DNA of 32,569 bases, taken from positions 1 through 32,569 of the forward strand of contig NZ_JAMOIE010000057.1 in the NCBI RefSeq assembly GCF_024448935.1, in the 5' to 3' direction. Of the stretch, positions 7,336 through 16,041 are shown in pieces (the first letter of the stretch is position 1; each line of letters starts with the position of its first letter). The position numbers and the translations under genes were made by a program. Under the pieces are notes generated by a model. It worked only from the letters and a program-made list of their open reading frames with translations. It was not told where the DNA came from and made no database searches. The DNA is from Stutzerimonas stutzeri (GTDB lineage: Bacteria; Pseudomonadota; Gammaproteobacteria; Pseudomonadales; Pseudomonadaceae).

Positions 7336-8478
7336 ATGTTGCAGAGCCTCGATTTCATGCCCATCCCGTCGCGCTACGACGCCTTGCGCGAGGACGTGCG
7401 GCGCTTCCTCGGCGATCGCCTGACTGGCTTGCCGGCGGACCTGCGCGCGCACAGCTGGCAAGGCTTCGACGCCGACTTCAGCCGGGCGTTGGCCGCCCGC
7501 GGCTGGGTGGGGCTGACCCTGCCGAAAGCTTATGGCGGCGCCGAACTGGATGCCTTCGCCCGTTTCGTGGTGGTGGAGGAGCTGCTGTGCGCCGGCGCGC
7601 CGGTGGCCGCCCACTGGATCGCCGACCGGCAGAGCGGCCCGCTCATCCTGCGCTTCGGCAGCGAGGCGCAGAAGGCCTTCTACCTGCCGCGCATCTGTCG
7701 CGCGCAGGCGTTCTTCTGCATCGGCATGAGCGAGCCGAATTCAGGCTCGGACCTGGCCAGCGTGCGCACCCGCGCCGAACGCACCGCGGACGGCTGGCGG
7801 CTCAACGGGCAGAAGATCTGGACCACCTATGCCCAGCACAGCCACTACATGATCGCCCTGGTGCGCACTTCCGGCACGCCGGGCGACCGCCATGCCGGGC
7901 TGTCGCAGCTGATCGTCGACCTCAAGGCGCCGGGAGTAGAGGTCCGCCCGATCCGCGATCTCACCGGTGCCGAGCATTTCTGCGAAGTGTTCTTCCACGA
8001 CGTGATGCTGCCGGCCGAGGCGCTGGTCGGCGAGGAAGGGCAGGGCTGGAAGCAGGTGACGGCGGAGCTGGCCTTCGAGCGCTCCGGGCCGGAGCGGCTG
8101 TATTCCTCGATGGTGCTGCTGGACGCCTGGCTCGACTGGCTGCGCGAGCGCGACGACCACAGCGACGCGGTGCTGGTCGGCCGGCTGGTCGGCCAGCTCA
8201 GCGTGCTGCGCGCGCTGTCGGTGGCGGTGACGGCGAAACTTGCCGCCGGGCAGAGCCCGGTGATCGAGGCGGCGCTGGTCAAGGATCTCGGCACCTCGTT
8301 CGAGCAGGCGCTGCCGCTGCTGATCGCCGACGCGATCGGTGCCGGAGACACGACGCCGCCGCCGGTGCTGCGCCGCACCCTGGCCTATCTGTGCCAGATC
8401 GCCCCGGCCTTCTCGCTGCGCGGCGGCACCCGCGAAATCCTCCGCGGCATGATCGCCCGCGGCCTCGACCTGCGCTGA
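7336..8478 (+). CDS. Acyl-CoA dehydrogenase
   Basis: A 380-residue FAD-dependent acyl-CoA dehydrogenase, full length for the family. Visible blocks are GWVGLTLPKAYGGAELDAF (56-74), the FAD/substrate signature FFCIGMSEPNSGSDLASVRT (127-146), the KIWTTYAQH segment and the C-terminal GGTREILRGMIARGLDL block, typical of the ACAD branch related to CaiA and medium-chain enzymes. It introduces the alpha-beta double bond into an acyl-CoA ester, passing electrons to ETF. The ribosome site GAGGAGG lies 6 bases before ATG. It follows the MaoC gene closely and is followed 10 bases later by a second, damaged ACAD gene. Paired ACAD subunits of this kind often form heteromers, so loss of the partner could matter. 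Confidence 0.93.
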   Translation: MLQSLDFMPIPSRYDALREDVRRFLGDRLTGLPADLRAHSWQGFDADFSRALAARGWVGLTLPKAYGGAELDAFARFVVVEELLCAGAPVAAHWIADRQSGPLILRFGSEAQKAFYLPRICRAQAFFCIGMSEPNSGSDLASVRTRAERTADGWRLNGQKIWTTYAQHSHYMIALVRTSGTPGDRHAGLSQLIVDLKAPGVEVRPIRDLTGAEHFCEVFFHDVMLPAEALVGEEGQGWKQVTAELAFERSGPERLYSSMVLLDAWLDWLRERDDHSDAVLVGRLVGQLSVLRALSVAVTAKLAAGQSPVIEAALVKDLGTSFEQALPLLIADAIGAGDTTPPPVLRRTLAYLCQIAPAFSLRGGTREILRGMIARGLDLR

Positions 8479-8488
8479 GGAGCCTGCC

Positions 8489-9374
8489 ATGCGCATCGAT
8501 ACCTTTGTTGCCCGAGGCGCAGGGCGGCGCCGGTGCCAACCTGGAAACCGCCGGCGAGCTGCTGTTCGCCTGCGGCGCCCGGGCCTGGCCGCTGGCGCTG
8601 CCGACCACGCTGTGGGTGCGCGCGGCGCTGGCGGTCGAGGGCCGCGCCGCGCCGGAGGGTGCCATCGCCTTGGCGCTGGGCGAGCGCGACGGCGAAGCGG
8701 TGGTCTGCCAGGACGTCGCTTACGCGGCGGTCGTCGACTGGGTGCTGGTGGCGCTGGATGACGGCGCCTGGCTGTTGCCGATGGACGCAGCCGAGCAGGA
8801 GGCGCCGGGCATCCACGGCAGCCTGCTGGCGGACCTGCGCTGGCCGGACTTGCCGGCGGGCAGCGTGTGCCTGGAGATCGCTCGCGACTGGCGCGCCATC
8901 GGCGCCGCGCTGTTCGCCACGCTGATCGCCGGTGCGGCCAGCCGGGTGCTCGAGCTGTCGCTGGGCTATGCCGGCGAGCGCAACCAGTTCGGCAAGCCGA
9001 TCGGCAAGTTCCAGGCGGTGCAGCAGCAACTGTCGGTGCTAGCCGAAGAGGTGTTCGCCGTGCGCATGGCGGCGCGCCTCGCCCTGCGTGGCGACGATCT
9101 GCAACCGCCGCCGCTGCTGGCGGCCGTCGCCAAGGCCCGCGCCAGCGAGGCAGTGGGCACAGTGAGCGCCATCGGCCACATGGTGCACGGCGCCATCGGC
9201 ATCACCGAGGAACACGACCTGCAGTTATTCACCCGGCGCCTGCACGAATGGCGGCTGCAGTTCGGCAGCGAGGCGTACTGGCAGCAGCGGCTGGGCCAGG
9301 CCGTGCTGGAACGCCCTGGACGGACGCTGGATTTCATCCGCCAGGTTCCAACGCAGGCTGAGCGGTTCGAATAA
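8489..9374 (+). pseudogene. Second acyl-CoA dehydrogenase, N-terminus deleted and out of frame
   Basis: The start codon at 8489 (MRIDTF, with GAGGAG upstream) opens a frame that soon becomes Arg-rich nonsense. The acyl-CoA dehydrogenase homology is in the next frame from about 8505: LPEAQGGAGANLETAGELLF, later LSLGYAGERNQFGKPIGKFQ (the conserved Y...R.QFG..I..FQ block), IGHMVHGAIGITEEHDLQLF and a normal C-terminus to 9374. Family members carry about 60-70 residues before the LPEAQGGAG block; these are missing, so a deletion plus frame change has removed the N-terminal helical domain. TTG codons at 8505 and 8508 could only start a truncated protein. The remaining FAD-binding C-terminal half is otherwise uninterrupted, which suggests a recent lesion. 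Confidence 0.75.
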
Positions 9375-9583
9375 TCACAATCAAGGCTGCCCGCGGTATT
9401 GCGCCAACGGACGGATCAACAGGGCGGCTACAGGAGACTCACTATGGTGCATGGCATTTTCCACACCTTCATTTACCGAAAACCCGTGGCAAAGACGTTA
9501 TGAGTTGTCGTTGTTCTGTTGGCAATGAGTAAGAACCCCAAACCGGGGCCGACCATCACTAAAAACAAAAAGGAAATATCGAC
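9375..9583. other. Left junction of the low-GC catabolic block
   Basis: This 209-base gap marks the change from very GC-rich acyl-CoA genes to less GC-rich sequence. It holds a ribosome site and start, AGGAGACTCACTATG near 9444, that opens only a 19-codon frame (MVHGIFHTFIYRKPVAKTL). This may be the beginning of a native gene cut by the insertion. No transposase or clear terminal repeat is visible here. Confidence 0.4.
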
Positions 9584-10498
9584 ATGCCAAGTAAAGAATC
9601 TGCAGCGCTTGCTGATTTATACCGGTCATGGGTCGCCGCCATGACGGCCCAGCCTGACATGGACCTTGAAGAGATCCGTCGTCTGTTCAGTCATTGGGGT
9701 GACGTGACCGCCGATCCGACGCGCGTCGACTACCTGGAAATCGAGTTCAAAGGGATTTCGGCGATGTGGGCGATCCCCCACGGTGCTGTCCATGATCGCG
9801 TTCTGCTTTGTTCCCATGGCGGCGGTTATGTCGTCGGCTCGATGTACTCACACCGCAAGCTCTTTGGCCATATTGCCAAGGCGGTGGGCTGTCGGGCGCT
9901 GATCGTCGATTACCATCGCGCCCCAGAGAACCCGCATCCCGGTCCTGTCAATGACATGGTCACTGCCTATCGCTGGTTGCTGGAGTGTGAAGGGCTGAAG
10001 CCGCAACATATCGCGTTGACGGGCGACTCCGCCGGCGGTGCGCTTGCGCTCACGACAATCGCCGCCGCGCGGGAGGGTGGGTTGCCGCTTCCGGTGGCAA
10101 CCATGCCGATGTCCCCTTGGTCCGGAATGGACCTCTCGGGCGAGACTTACGAGACAAACAAGGACAGGGACGCGCTGGTTTCGCGGGATACTACCCAAAA
10201 CCTTGGCAGTCTTTTCATCGGCGAGAAAGGCGATCCAAAGGATCCTCTGGCAAATCCGCTCTATACCGATTACTCGAATTTCCCGCCGATATACCTCACG
10301 GTCGGAGACGCTGAGACGCTTCTCGACGACAGCCGGCGCATAGCGGAGCGGGCAAAGAAAGCGGATGTGGATGTCAGGCTCGAGGTTTTTCCCGACATGC
10401 AGCATGTTTTCCAGTTTCTCGCGGGAACTGCACCTGAAGCCGACAATGCAATTAAGGGTATGGCCGAATGGGTTCGCCCGAAACTTGGCCTGAGCTGA
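9584..10498 (+). CDS. Alpha/beta hydrolase of the HSL family, probable lactone hydrolase (ChnC-like)
   Basis: A 304-residue family IV (hormone-sensitive lipase type) esterase. It shows the oxyanion-hole motif HGGGYV (78-83) and the nucleophile motif GDSAGG with Ser149 (147-152). The acid residue lies in the GDAETLLDDS block near 241-250 and the catalytic His is His274 in DMQHVF. The block NPLYTDYSNFPPIYLTVGDA is shared with enzymes such as epsilon-caprolactone hydrolases of cyclohexanol pathways. It would open the lactone made by the neighbouring Baeyer-Villiger enzyme to a hydroxy acid; this role comes from context plus family resemblance. The start has AAGGAAATATCGAC upstream of ATG. It is the first intact gene of the low-GC catabolic block and lies about 100 bases before the first BVMO gene. 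Confidence 0.88.
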   Translation: MPSKESAALADLYRSWVAAMTAQPDMDLEEIRRLFSHWGDVTADPTRVDYLEIEFKGISAMWAIPHGAVHDRVLLCSHGGGYVVGSMYSHRKLFGHIAKAVGCRALIVDYHRAPENPHPGPVNDMVTAYRWLLECEGLKPQHIALTGDSAGGALALTTIAAAREGGLPLPVATMPMSPWSGMDLSGETYETNKDRDALVSRDTTQNLGSLFIGEKGDPKDPLANPLYTDYSNFPPIYLTVGDAETLLDDSRRIAERAKKADVDVRLEVFPDMQHVFQFLAGTAPEADNAIKGMAEWVRPKLGLS

Positions 10499-10602
10499 CT
10501 TTTGCAGCGGAAATGTGCCCAGGCGCAAGAAGCGAGAAAGAACTGCGTCTACACCTGCGGTAAGCGATTCGTCTGGGTCCACAAGTTAAGAGGCATAATA
10601 AA

Positions 10603-12247
10603 ATGAGTCTTGGTGAAAAAACACAACAGACCACTAATGCCGACATTAGCGAAGGCGAGCTGGACGTTGTCGTGGTAGGCGCTGGCTTTGCTGGCTTGTA
10701 TCAACTTCACAAGCTTCGCGAGAAGGGCTTCAAGGTGAAGCTCCTCGAGGCTGGTTCGGATATCGGCGGCATCTGGCACTGGAACCGCTATCCCGGCGCG
10801 CGCGTGGATAGCCACGGCGCGCTTTATCAGTACTCGGATCCCGCTTTGTGGAAAGACTGGGCATTCAAGGAACTCTATCCGGATTGGCAGGAACTCCGCG
10901 AGTATTTCGACCATGTCGATTCAAGGTGGGATCTGCGCAAGGACGTCATGCTCGACACGCGCGTGACCGGCGCCGAGTTCGACGAGACCAGCCGCAAGTG
11001 GACAATCCACACCGAGGGCGGTCGGGATTTCGTGGCGCGCTTCTTTGTCTTTTGCACCGGATTCGCGGCCAAACCCTATATCCCGAATTTCAAGGGACTC
11101 GATAGCTTCAGGGGTGAGATCCATCATACCGGGCTCTGGCCTCAGGAAGGCCTCGATATGACCGGCAAGCGCATCGCCGTAATCGGCAGCAAGCGGGGTT
11201 CAGGTTGTCCAGGAGGCGGCCACCGAAGCCAGCCACCTGACGCATTTCGTTCGCACACCCTGCCTGGCCATTCCGATGTGGCAGCGAACGATGAGCGAAG
11301 CCGACAACGAGGAGATGTGGCGCGACATGCCTGCCGACATGGCAATGCGACTCAAGACGTTCGGCGGCTTCAACTACGATTTTGCCCCCTGGGGTGTCTT
11401 CGATGTCGCGGACGAGGACCGTGAAGAAGTATTCGAGCGCCTCTGGCAACGCGGTGGCTTCTGGTGGTGGCTGAACAACTTCAAGGACGTTATCTTCGAT
11501 GAGAAGTCCAACCGCGCACAGTATGACTTCTGGCGCAAGAAGGTTCTGGCGCGGATCAAGGATCCCAGGCTTGCCGAGATCTACGCACCGGAAGAGCCGC
11601 CGCATCCCTACGGCGTCAAGCGTCCGTCGCTGGAGCAGAACTTCTATGAAGTCATACAAAGGGATAATGTCGATGTGGTCGACCTGAAGCGCGAGGCAAT
11701 CGAATGCTTCACCGAGAAAGGAATCAAGACCAGCGAACATGAGTATGAATTCGACATAGTTGTCATGGCGACAGGTTTCGATGCGGTGTCCGGCGGACTG
11801 ACCTCGCTGGACGTAAAGGGAGTTGACGGCCGCACGATTGGCGAGAAGTGGAGCGATGGCGTGCGAACCCAGTTGGGAATGGCCACGAATGGGTTCCCGA
11901 ATTTGTTCTTCCTCTATGGCCCGCAAAGCCCGAGCGGCTTTTGTAATGGTCCCACCTGCGCCGAGGCACAAGGAGACGTGATGGTCAAGATCCTTGAAAA
12001 GCTGCGTGGTGAAAATATAACCCGGATCGAGGCTCAATCCGACGCTGAGAACGCATGGCGCAAGACCTGTCTGGAGGTAGCCGACATGACGCTCTTCCCC
12101 AAGGCCGATTCCTGGTATATGGGCGCAAACATCCCGGGCAAGCCGCGTGAGCTTCTCATGTATCCGGCAGGGCTGCCCTCGTATCTCGCGGCATGCGAGA
12201 AGTCAATTGCAGAAGGGCTCTCAGGTTTTCAGAAGTTTGATAGCTGA
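10603..12247 (+). pseudogene. Baeyer-Villiger monooxygenase broken by a 5-base deletion in the NADPH motif
   Basis: Two consecutive frames together encode one flavin-dependent Baeyer-Villiger monooxygenase of about 549 residues. Part 1 (from 10603) has the FAD motif GAGFAG (26-31), the GGIWHWNRYPGARVDSHGA block and the BVMO fingerprint FRGEIHHTGLWP (169-180). The expected second Rossmann motif GTGASG at about residue 195 reads GSKRG and goes out of frame. Frame 2 resumes with GVQVVQEAATEASHLTHFVR and reads without interruption to 12247, ending with the conserved LFPKADSWYMGANIPGK block. Reconstruction suggests five bases (about CCGGC) lost between 11188 and 11189, destroying NADPH binding and the frame. 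Everything else is intact, so the damage is recent or an assembly error. It differs clearly from the second BVMO at 14308. Confidence 0.88.
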
Positions 12248-12346
12248 ATGAATCTGCGCGACATATTGGCCTATGTTATCTGAATTTAACTCGAGTAAGG
12301 GTTTTACAAGATCTCAGTATAAAAACAAAGAAAAGGAGAAGGCGTC

Positions 12347-13117
12347 ATGCGTCTAAAGAATAAACTTGCAGTCATCACTGCCGCCGCATCCGGGATGGGC
12401 AGGGCTGGCGTGGAAATCTTTTCGAATGAGGGCGCGCGCGTTGCAGCGATCGATCTCAATGAGGAAGGACTGGCTTCGCTTAAGGAGGAGATGAAAGGAA
12501 AAGGTATTGATATAGTCACCATCACTGCAGATCTTTCCACAGAAAGCGGGGCACGCGACAGCCTTAACGCTGCCGCGAAAGCATTGGGCGGTCTTGATGT
12601 GCTCTGGGCTCATGCGGGGATACCTGGGCCGGCTGGCATCGAGCAAGTAGACATGGCGGCATTTCGCAAGTCAATCGCAGTAAATGTCGAAGCGGCAGTC
12701 ATTGGTGCCGGCGAGGCGGTGGGCTACATGCGCAAACGTGGGGGTGGTTCAATTATTTTCACCAGCTCGATATCCGGACTTGTAGGGTCAATGTGGAGTC
12801 CGCTCTATTCCGCAGCCAAATTTGGTGTTGTCGGCTTGGCCAAATCGCTATGCCAAACCTATGCATCCGACAATGTGCGCGTAAATGTAATCTGCCCCGG
12901 TCTGACTGATACGCCAATGGCCTTGGAGTTCACGAGCCGTAAGGGTGATCCGGAAGAGGCTGCCAGAAACAAGGAAATGATGATTGGGTCAGTACCACTG
13001 AAACGGCTCGGGCGTCCTCAGGACATGGCACAGGCCGCCTTATGGTTGGCATCGGATGAGTCGGCCTATGTTACAGGCGTGGCTCTTCCGGTGGATGGAG
13101 GGTTCACCGCAAAATAA
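12347..13117 (+). CDS. Short-chain dehydrogenase/reductase (SDR)
   Basis: A 256-residue classical SDR, probably NAD-dependent, likely interconverting an alcohol and a ketone. The cofactor motif is ITAAASGMGRAG (10-21), a variant of TGxxxGxG. The usual NNAG is replaced by AHAG (88-91). The active site has Ser in FTSSISG (138-144), Tyr154 and Lys158 in YSAAK. The C-terminal SDESAYVTGVALPVDGGF is the normal SDR ending, so the length is full. The start follows AAAAGGAGAAGGCGTC. It lies 99 bases after the broken BVMO and before the channel gene. In the cluster it would oxidise a cyclic alcohol or a later hydroxy acid; which one cannot be told from sequence. Confidence 0.9.
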   Translation: MRLKNKLAVITAAASGMGRAGVEIFSNEGARVAAIDLNEEGLASLKEEMKGKGIDIVTITADLSTESGARDSLNAAAKALGGLDVLWAHAGIPGPAGIEQVDMAAFRKSIAVNVEAAVIGAGEAVGYMRKRGGGSIIFTSSISGLVGSMWSPLYSAAKFGVVGLAKSLCQTYASDNVRVNVICPGLTDTPMALEFTSRKGDPEEAARNKEMMIGSVPLKRLGRPQDMAQAALWLASDESAYVTGVALPVDGGFTAK

Positions 13118-13282
13118 CATAAAGGCTCACGGAAGCCATCCCAGACACAATGGCATTCCTATGCGCGAGGGCTTTATCTGTTCATCATGTCGAAACTGGC
13201 GGTCTACCGTGGGTATATCGCGGACTGATTTTACGGATAGATGAAGTGCTGTAAGAAAAATAAAAATAATATAGGAATAAGA

Positions 13283-14167
13283 ATGATGAAAAATAATCAA
13301 TATTTTGTGCAGTTCACAATTGCTGTTCAGTGCTTTATGTTGTGCACTGCCGTATATGCGCAAGGCTTACAGCCGCACGATTTCGTGCCCGCTCCTGCGG
13401 GAACTCACCTTGGCCTGTTATATTATTTTGGCAGTACTTCGGATACTTTGGTTGACGGCGATGGTCACGAAGTGAAGGACTCGAGCCTCGATAGTAATGT
13501 AGGCCTTCTTCGCTATGTCTACTATTTCGACATCGGGGATATGCGTGCCGACGTGAACGTGCTGCAGCCCTTTGGAAGTTTGAATAACATGAGGGTAGGC
13601 GGTAGCGACATTGATACCGATGACTTCTCCATGGGAGATCTTACGCTTGTCGGTACGATCTGGCCTTTGAACGACCCTGAAAACGAACGCTACTTTGCTA
13701 TTGCCACCTATCTCACCCTGCCAAGTGGCAATTATTCTTCTAGTGAGCCTGGTTTGGGTTCCAACCGATGGTCTACCTCCATTCAGCCAGCTTTCCTAAC
13801 CAGGATTGCTCCCCAGTGGACGGTTGATCTTGCGGGGGACATTACTTTCTATGGTGACAACGATGATGGCCCTGACGGAGCGAATGTCGACAAGGATCCG
13901 AGCTTTACCGCGCTCGGTTGGCTTAATTACCAGGCGACAGCCACGACGATGCTCTCGCTGGGAGGCACGACAACCTGGGGAGGGGAGGAGAAGATCAAAG
14001 GTGATGTCCGTGGCTCGGACGTGAAAACAACCACAATACGGGCGGCCTGGACGCAGATGCTCAATCCGAAAACTCAGTTCCTGCTAGAGGTCGGACACGA
14101 TGTGGACGCTCAGAGTGCGTACGAGCGCGATGTAGAGGTGATTCTACGGCTCGCAAAGTTTTTCTGA
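13283..14167 (+). CDS. Outer-membrane channel protein (phenol MetA-degradation / transporter family)
   Basis: A 294-residue predicted outer-membrane beta-barrel of the family annotated 'MetA-pathway of phenol degradation' or 'transporter', common in aromatic and alicyclic catabolic operons. An N-terminal signal peptide, FTIAVQCFMLCTAVYAQG, has likely cleavage after VYA. The mature part starts with PHDFVPAPAGTHLGLLYYFG, a family hallmark, and continues with alternating hydrophobic strands, ending in the aromatic terminal motif RLAKFF expected for barrel assembly. The start at 13283 is chosen because AGGA lies 6-7 bases upstream and the signal peptide then begins correctly; an upstream ATG at 13241 adds a Lys/Asn-rich leader. 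It probably admits the hydrophobic cyclic substrate. The gene is AT-richer than the window backbone. Confidence 0.85.
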   Translation: MMKNNQYFVQFTIAVQCFMLCTAVYAQGLQPHDFVPAPAGTHLGLLYYFGSTSDTLVDGDGHEVKDSSLDSNVGLLRYVYYFDIGDMRADVNVLQPFGSLNNMRVGGSDIDTDDFSMGDLTLVGTIWPLNDPENERYFAIATYLTLPSGNYSSSEPGLGSNRWSTSIQPAFLTRIAPQWTVDLAGDITFYGDNDDGPDGANVDKDPSFTALGWLNYQATATTMLSLGGTTTWGGEEKIKGDVRGSDVKTTTIRAAWTQMLNPKTQFLLEVGHDVDAQSAYERDVEVILRLAKFF

Positions 14168-14307
14168 GTTTTTATGAGCGGTGCTGAAACGGTGGATCAC
14201 ATATATTTTTATAAAAAAATACCACTGACCGTTCTGCATAAATAGCAAGAGCTAACCTAGCTGCTGGCGCCATATCTAGTGGAGCCGTTAAGGATTGGGA
14301 GGAAATT

Positions 14308-15942
14308 ATGACGTATATCACAGAAGCGCCTGGCACCATGGTCGATGCCGTTGTGATTGGCGCAGGTTTCGGTGGTCTCTACCAAGTTAAGAAATTGCGA
14401 GATGATCTGAAGTTGAATGTTCAGGCCTATGACAACGCCTCCGATGTGGGCGGCACATGGTACTGGAATCGCTACCCCGGCGCGCTATCTGACACCCCCA
14501 GCCACGTCTACCGCTACTCTTTCGACAAGGAGTTGCTGCAGGAAAGCACCTGGGAGAATACTTACCTCACCCAACCGGAAATACTAAATTACCTTGGAAG
14601 GTTTGCCGACAAACACGATCTGCGCCGCAGTTATAAATTCGAAACGAGGGTTACTGCGGCGCAATATGATGAGAGCACGTGTCTGTGGACGATCTCAACC
14701 GACAAGGGCGAGAAAGTCACAGCTAAGTACATCGTGTGTGCGCTTGGGCTTCTTTCGGCTGTCAATATTCCTGACATCAAGGGGATCAATGACTTCAAAG
14801 GTCAGATCATCCACACTGGACAATGGCCTGTAGGGATCGAGCTACAGGGCAAGCGTGTGGGCGTGATCGGCACCGGCTCGACTGGCCAGCAGGTGATCAC
14901 CGCTGTTGCCCCTATAGCCAAACATTTGACAGTATTCCAGCGCACGCCGCAGTACAACGTTCCTGTCGGAAAGCGCCCGCAATCAGCCGAAGAGATCGCC
15001 GAAATCAAGAAAAGCTACGATGCCATCTGGGATCGAGTGTTCAACTCAGCGGTAGGCTTCGGTTTCGTGGAATCGACGATACCCGCTATGTCGGTGTCTG
15101 AAGAAGAGCGTGATCGCATCTTCCAGGAGGCTTGGGACGAAGGCGGCGGCTTTCGTTTCATGTTCGGCACCTTTGGCGACATTGCGACGAACGAAGCCGC
15201 CAACAAAGCTGCCCAGGAATTTATAATTAAGAAAATCAGGCAGTTAGTAAAGGATCCCAAAACCGCCGAACTGCTGGTACCGAAGGATCTTTATGCGAAG
15301 CGGCCGTTATGTGCACATCACTATTATGAGGTTTATAACAGTGACAATGTCTCTTTGCTCAATGTTAAGCAGAATCCGATCGTGGAAATTACCGAAGGCA
15401 GCGTGCATCTTGCGGATGGCACGGTATGCGACCTCGATGTTTTGATCCTGGCGACTGGCTTTGATGCTGTCGAAGGCCACTACATGAAAATGGACATTCG
15501 CGGCCGCAGCGGCGAAACGCTGGCGGAACGCTGGAAAGATGGACCTGGCGGCTATTTGGGGCTTTCTGAAAGTGGATTTCCGAATTTCTTCATGATCCTG
15601 GGTCCGAATGGTCCCTTTACCAACCTGCCACCATCAATCGAGACACAGGTCGAGTGGATATCGGACATCATCAAATACGCCGTCGAGAATGACATCGTGG
15701 CCCTTTATCCCAAGGCAGATGCCGAGGAGGAATGGCTGCATACATGCCGGTCCATCGCCGACATGACACTCTTTCCGAAAGCGGATTCGTGGATTTTCGG
15801 AGCAAACATCCCAGGCAAGAAAAACGCTGTTCGCTTCTATTTAGGCGGTCTGGAGAACTACCGGAATGCCCTAAAGGAGGTTGCAGACTCCGGTTATTCG
15901 ACGTTCTATTCAGAACGAGCCCAGTCAATTTCGAGAGAATGA
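14308..15942 (+). CDS. chnB: Cyclohexanone monooxygenase-like Baeyer-Villiger enzyme
   Basis: A 544-residue FAD- and NADPH-dependent type I Baeyer-Villiger monooxygenase that inserts oxygen next to a ketone to give a lactone. Length and sequence follow Acinetobacter cyclohexanone monooxygenase (543 residues) closely: FAD motif GAGFGG (18-23), DVGGTWYWNRYPGAL (46-60), fingerprint FKGQIIHTGQWP (163-174), NADPH motif GTGSTG (188-193), the DLYAKRPLC segment with the catalytic-site Arg, ATGFD (382-386), GPNGPFTNLPPSIE and LFPKADSWIFGANIPGKKN near the C-terminus. All motifs are intact. The start follows GGGAGGAAATT. Cyclohexanone or cyclopentanone is the probable substrate; the exact ring size is not readable. 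It is followed 99 bases later by an SDR. Confidence 0.93.
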   Translation: MTYITEAPGTMVDAVVIGAGFGGLYQVKKLRDDLKLNVQAYDNASDVGGTWYWNRYPGALSDTPSHVYRYSFDKELLQESTWENTYLTQPEILNYLGRFADKHDLRRSYKFETRVTAAQYDESTCLWTISTDKGEKVTAKYIVCALGLLSAVNIPDIKGINDFKGQIIHTGQWPVGIELQGKRVGVIGTGSTGQQVITAVAPIAKHLTVFQRTPQYNVPVGKRPQSAEEIAEIKKSYDAIWDRVFNSAVGFGFVESTIPAMSVSEEERDRIFQEAWDEGGGFRFMFGTFGDIATNEAANKAAQEFIIKKIRQLVKDPKTAELLVPKDLYAKRPLCAHHYYEVYNSDNVSLLNVKQNPIVEITEGSVHLADGTVCDLDVLILATGFDAVEGHYMKMDIRGRSGETLAERWKDGPGGYLGLSESGFPNFFMILGPNGPFTNLPPSIETQVEWISDIIKYAVENDIVALYPKADAEEEWLHTCRSIADMTLFPKADSWIFGANIPGKKNAVRFYLGGLENYRNALKEVADSGYSTFYSERAQSISRE

Positions 15943-15972
15943 TTAAATATATTCCGGCAAAGCCGGGGGATT

Positions 15973-16000
15973 ACCCTATTTATTAAAGTAACAATAGGGT
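15973..16000 (+). promoter_or_regulatory. Inverted repeat between chnB-like and SDR genes
   Basis: ACCCTATT (15973-15980) and AATAGGGT (15993-16000) form a perfect 8-base inverted repeat with a 12-base AT-rich spacer. A small CCGGC-AAA-GCCGG hairpin lies just before it at 15953-15965. It could be an intercistronic transcript structure or an operator for the following gene. No T-run follows, so a strong terminator is unlikely. Confidence 0.4.
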
Positions 16001-16041
16001 GCGTACGGGTCTAACATTCAAATACTGAGGGAGGCGTAAGA

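Noticed and set aside
7587..8488. 595-codon + strand frame beginning inside the first acyl-CoA dehydrogenase
   Set aside because: Its first 300 codons are an out-of-frame shadow of the first ACAD. Only the part after about 8505 is homologous to an ACAD, and this is reported as the truncated second gene.
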